Of a stretch of 33,544 nt of DNA, positions 33,262-33,544 are shown one piece after another. The notes under the pieces were generated by a model, which was given only the letters and a program-made list of their open reading frames with translations, was not told the origin of the DNA and ran no database searches. The position numbers and the translations under genes are program-made. The stretch is from Acidobacteriota bacterium (GTDB lineage: Bacteria; Acidobacteriota; Thermoanaerobaculia; UBA5066; Gp7-AA6): the NCBI GenBank assembly GCA_020199905.1, contig JAIVJS010000042.1, positions 1 through 33,544 of the forward strand, written 5' to 3'. Positions within the stretch are counted from its first letter, which is position 1, and the number at the start of each line of letters is the position of its first letter.

Positions 33262-33544
33262 GGGGGGTGGCGGAGCCGCGATTCCGCACCGTCATCGTGG
33301 GGCTGTTCGCGGCCGCCGCGCTGCTCCTCGCCTCGACCGCGCTCTACGGCGTCGTGGCGTACGGGTCACCCGGCTACGAGATCGGCCCAGGCATGGCGAT
33401 GGGCGCGACGCCGCGCGAGACTCTGCGGCTCGTCGCGGTCGAGGCGTGCGTCTCGCCGGCGCCGGGATCCTGCTCGGGTCTTTCGGAGCGCTCGCGGCCG
33501 CGCGCGCTCTGCGGGACTCCTCTACGGGGTCGGTCGCAGGATCC
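33262..33544 (+). pseudogene. ADOP/MacB-like ABC permease, C-terminal remnant with frameshifts (runs to window end)
   Basis: The plus frame from about 33267 reads VAEPRFRTVIVGLFAAAALL, LASTALYGVVAYG, EIGPGMAMGATPRETLRLVA. This is the C-terminal FtsX-domain signature of Acidobacterial duplicated orphaned permeases (EPRFRT..LGLFA..AL.LA..G.YGV..Y...REIGIRMALGA). Two frame changes are needed to continue: VRLAGAGILLGSFGALAAAR (near 33450) and GLLYGVGRRI (near 33512), the conserved tail. The N-terminal 90 percent is missing to the left. The family is characteristic of Acidobacteriota. Confidence 0.7.

Overview
The window is about 33.5 kb of GC-rich bacterial DNA (roughly two thirds G+C). It most likely comes from an Acidobacteriota chromosome or a cloned environmental insert of one. 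The evidence is a remnant of an ADOP-type MacB/FtsX permease at the right edge, a sortilin-like propeller protein next to a TolB-propeller/amidohydrolase, a Ser/Thr kinase fused to a formylglycine-generating-enzyme-like domain, and a mixture of genes with very strong Shine-Dalgarno sites and genes that look leaderless. No rRNA, tRNA, CRISPR array or intact mobile element was found.

Layout. 1-103 (-): start of an XRE/HTH regulator cut by the window edge, with a sigma70-like promoter set for a leaderless transcript. 600-3670 (+): sortilin/BNR propeller protein. 3919-6914 (-): TolB propeller plus amidohydrolase. Each of these two long exported proteins is broken once, where propeller sequence appears to be missing and the frame changes. 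7429-7788 (-): a small exported thioredoxin-like protein whose frame is crossed by an in-frame TGA exactly at the first Cys of the CxxC motif (UxxC), followed by a SECIS-like hairpin. This is a probable selenoprotein and the best finding. It is divergent from an HtrA-like lipoprotein protease (8179-9618, +). 9888-13092 (-): TPR protein and beta-lactamase-fold serine hydrolase.

13220-15647 (+): a FIST sensory protein and a soluble histidine kinase, 4 bp apart. 15680-16633 (+): aldo/keto reductase. 16809-17315 (-) and 18063-18551 (+): two DinB-fold proteins on either side of a decayed DUF3592 gene. The second DinB overlaps by ATGA with a 971-residue kinase/FGE-like/alpha-beta-hydrolase fusion (18548-21463). 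21699-23939 (+): large HPII-type catalase, convergent with three minus-strand genes: ferritin-like, LysM, and an exported low-complexity membrane-anchored protein with a clear intrinsic terminator.

26382-26580 (-): tail fragment of an ECF-type sigma factor. 26658-33118 (-): alpha/beta-hydrolase, DUF1206 membrane protein, RND efflux permease and its adaptor, in that transcription order. 33262-33544 (+): frameshifted ADOP permease C-terminus.

A family of hairpin-forming intergenic repeats (arms near CCCTCTCCCC / GGGGAGAGGG) occupies most gaps between convergent or unrelated genes. Themes are envelope stress and redox protection, sensing and signalling, and efflux. The number of broken genes suggests either real decay or sequence/assembly deletions. 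All calls were made by reading the sequence; no database search was run.
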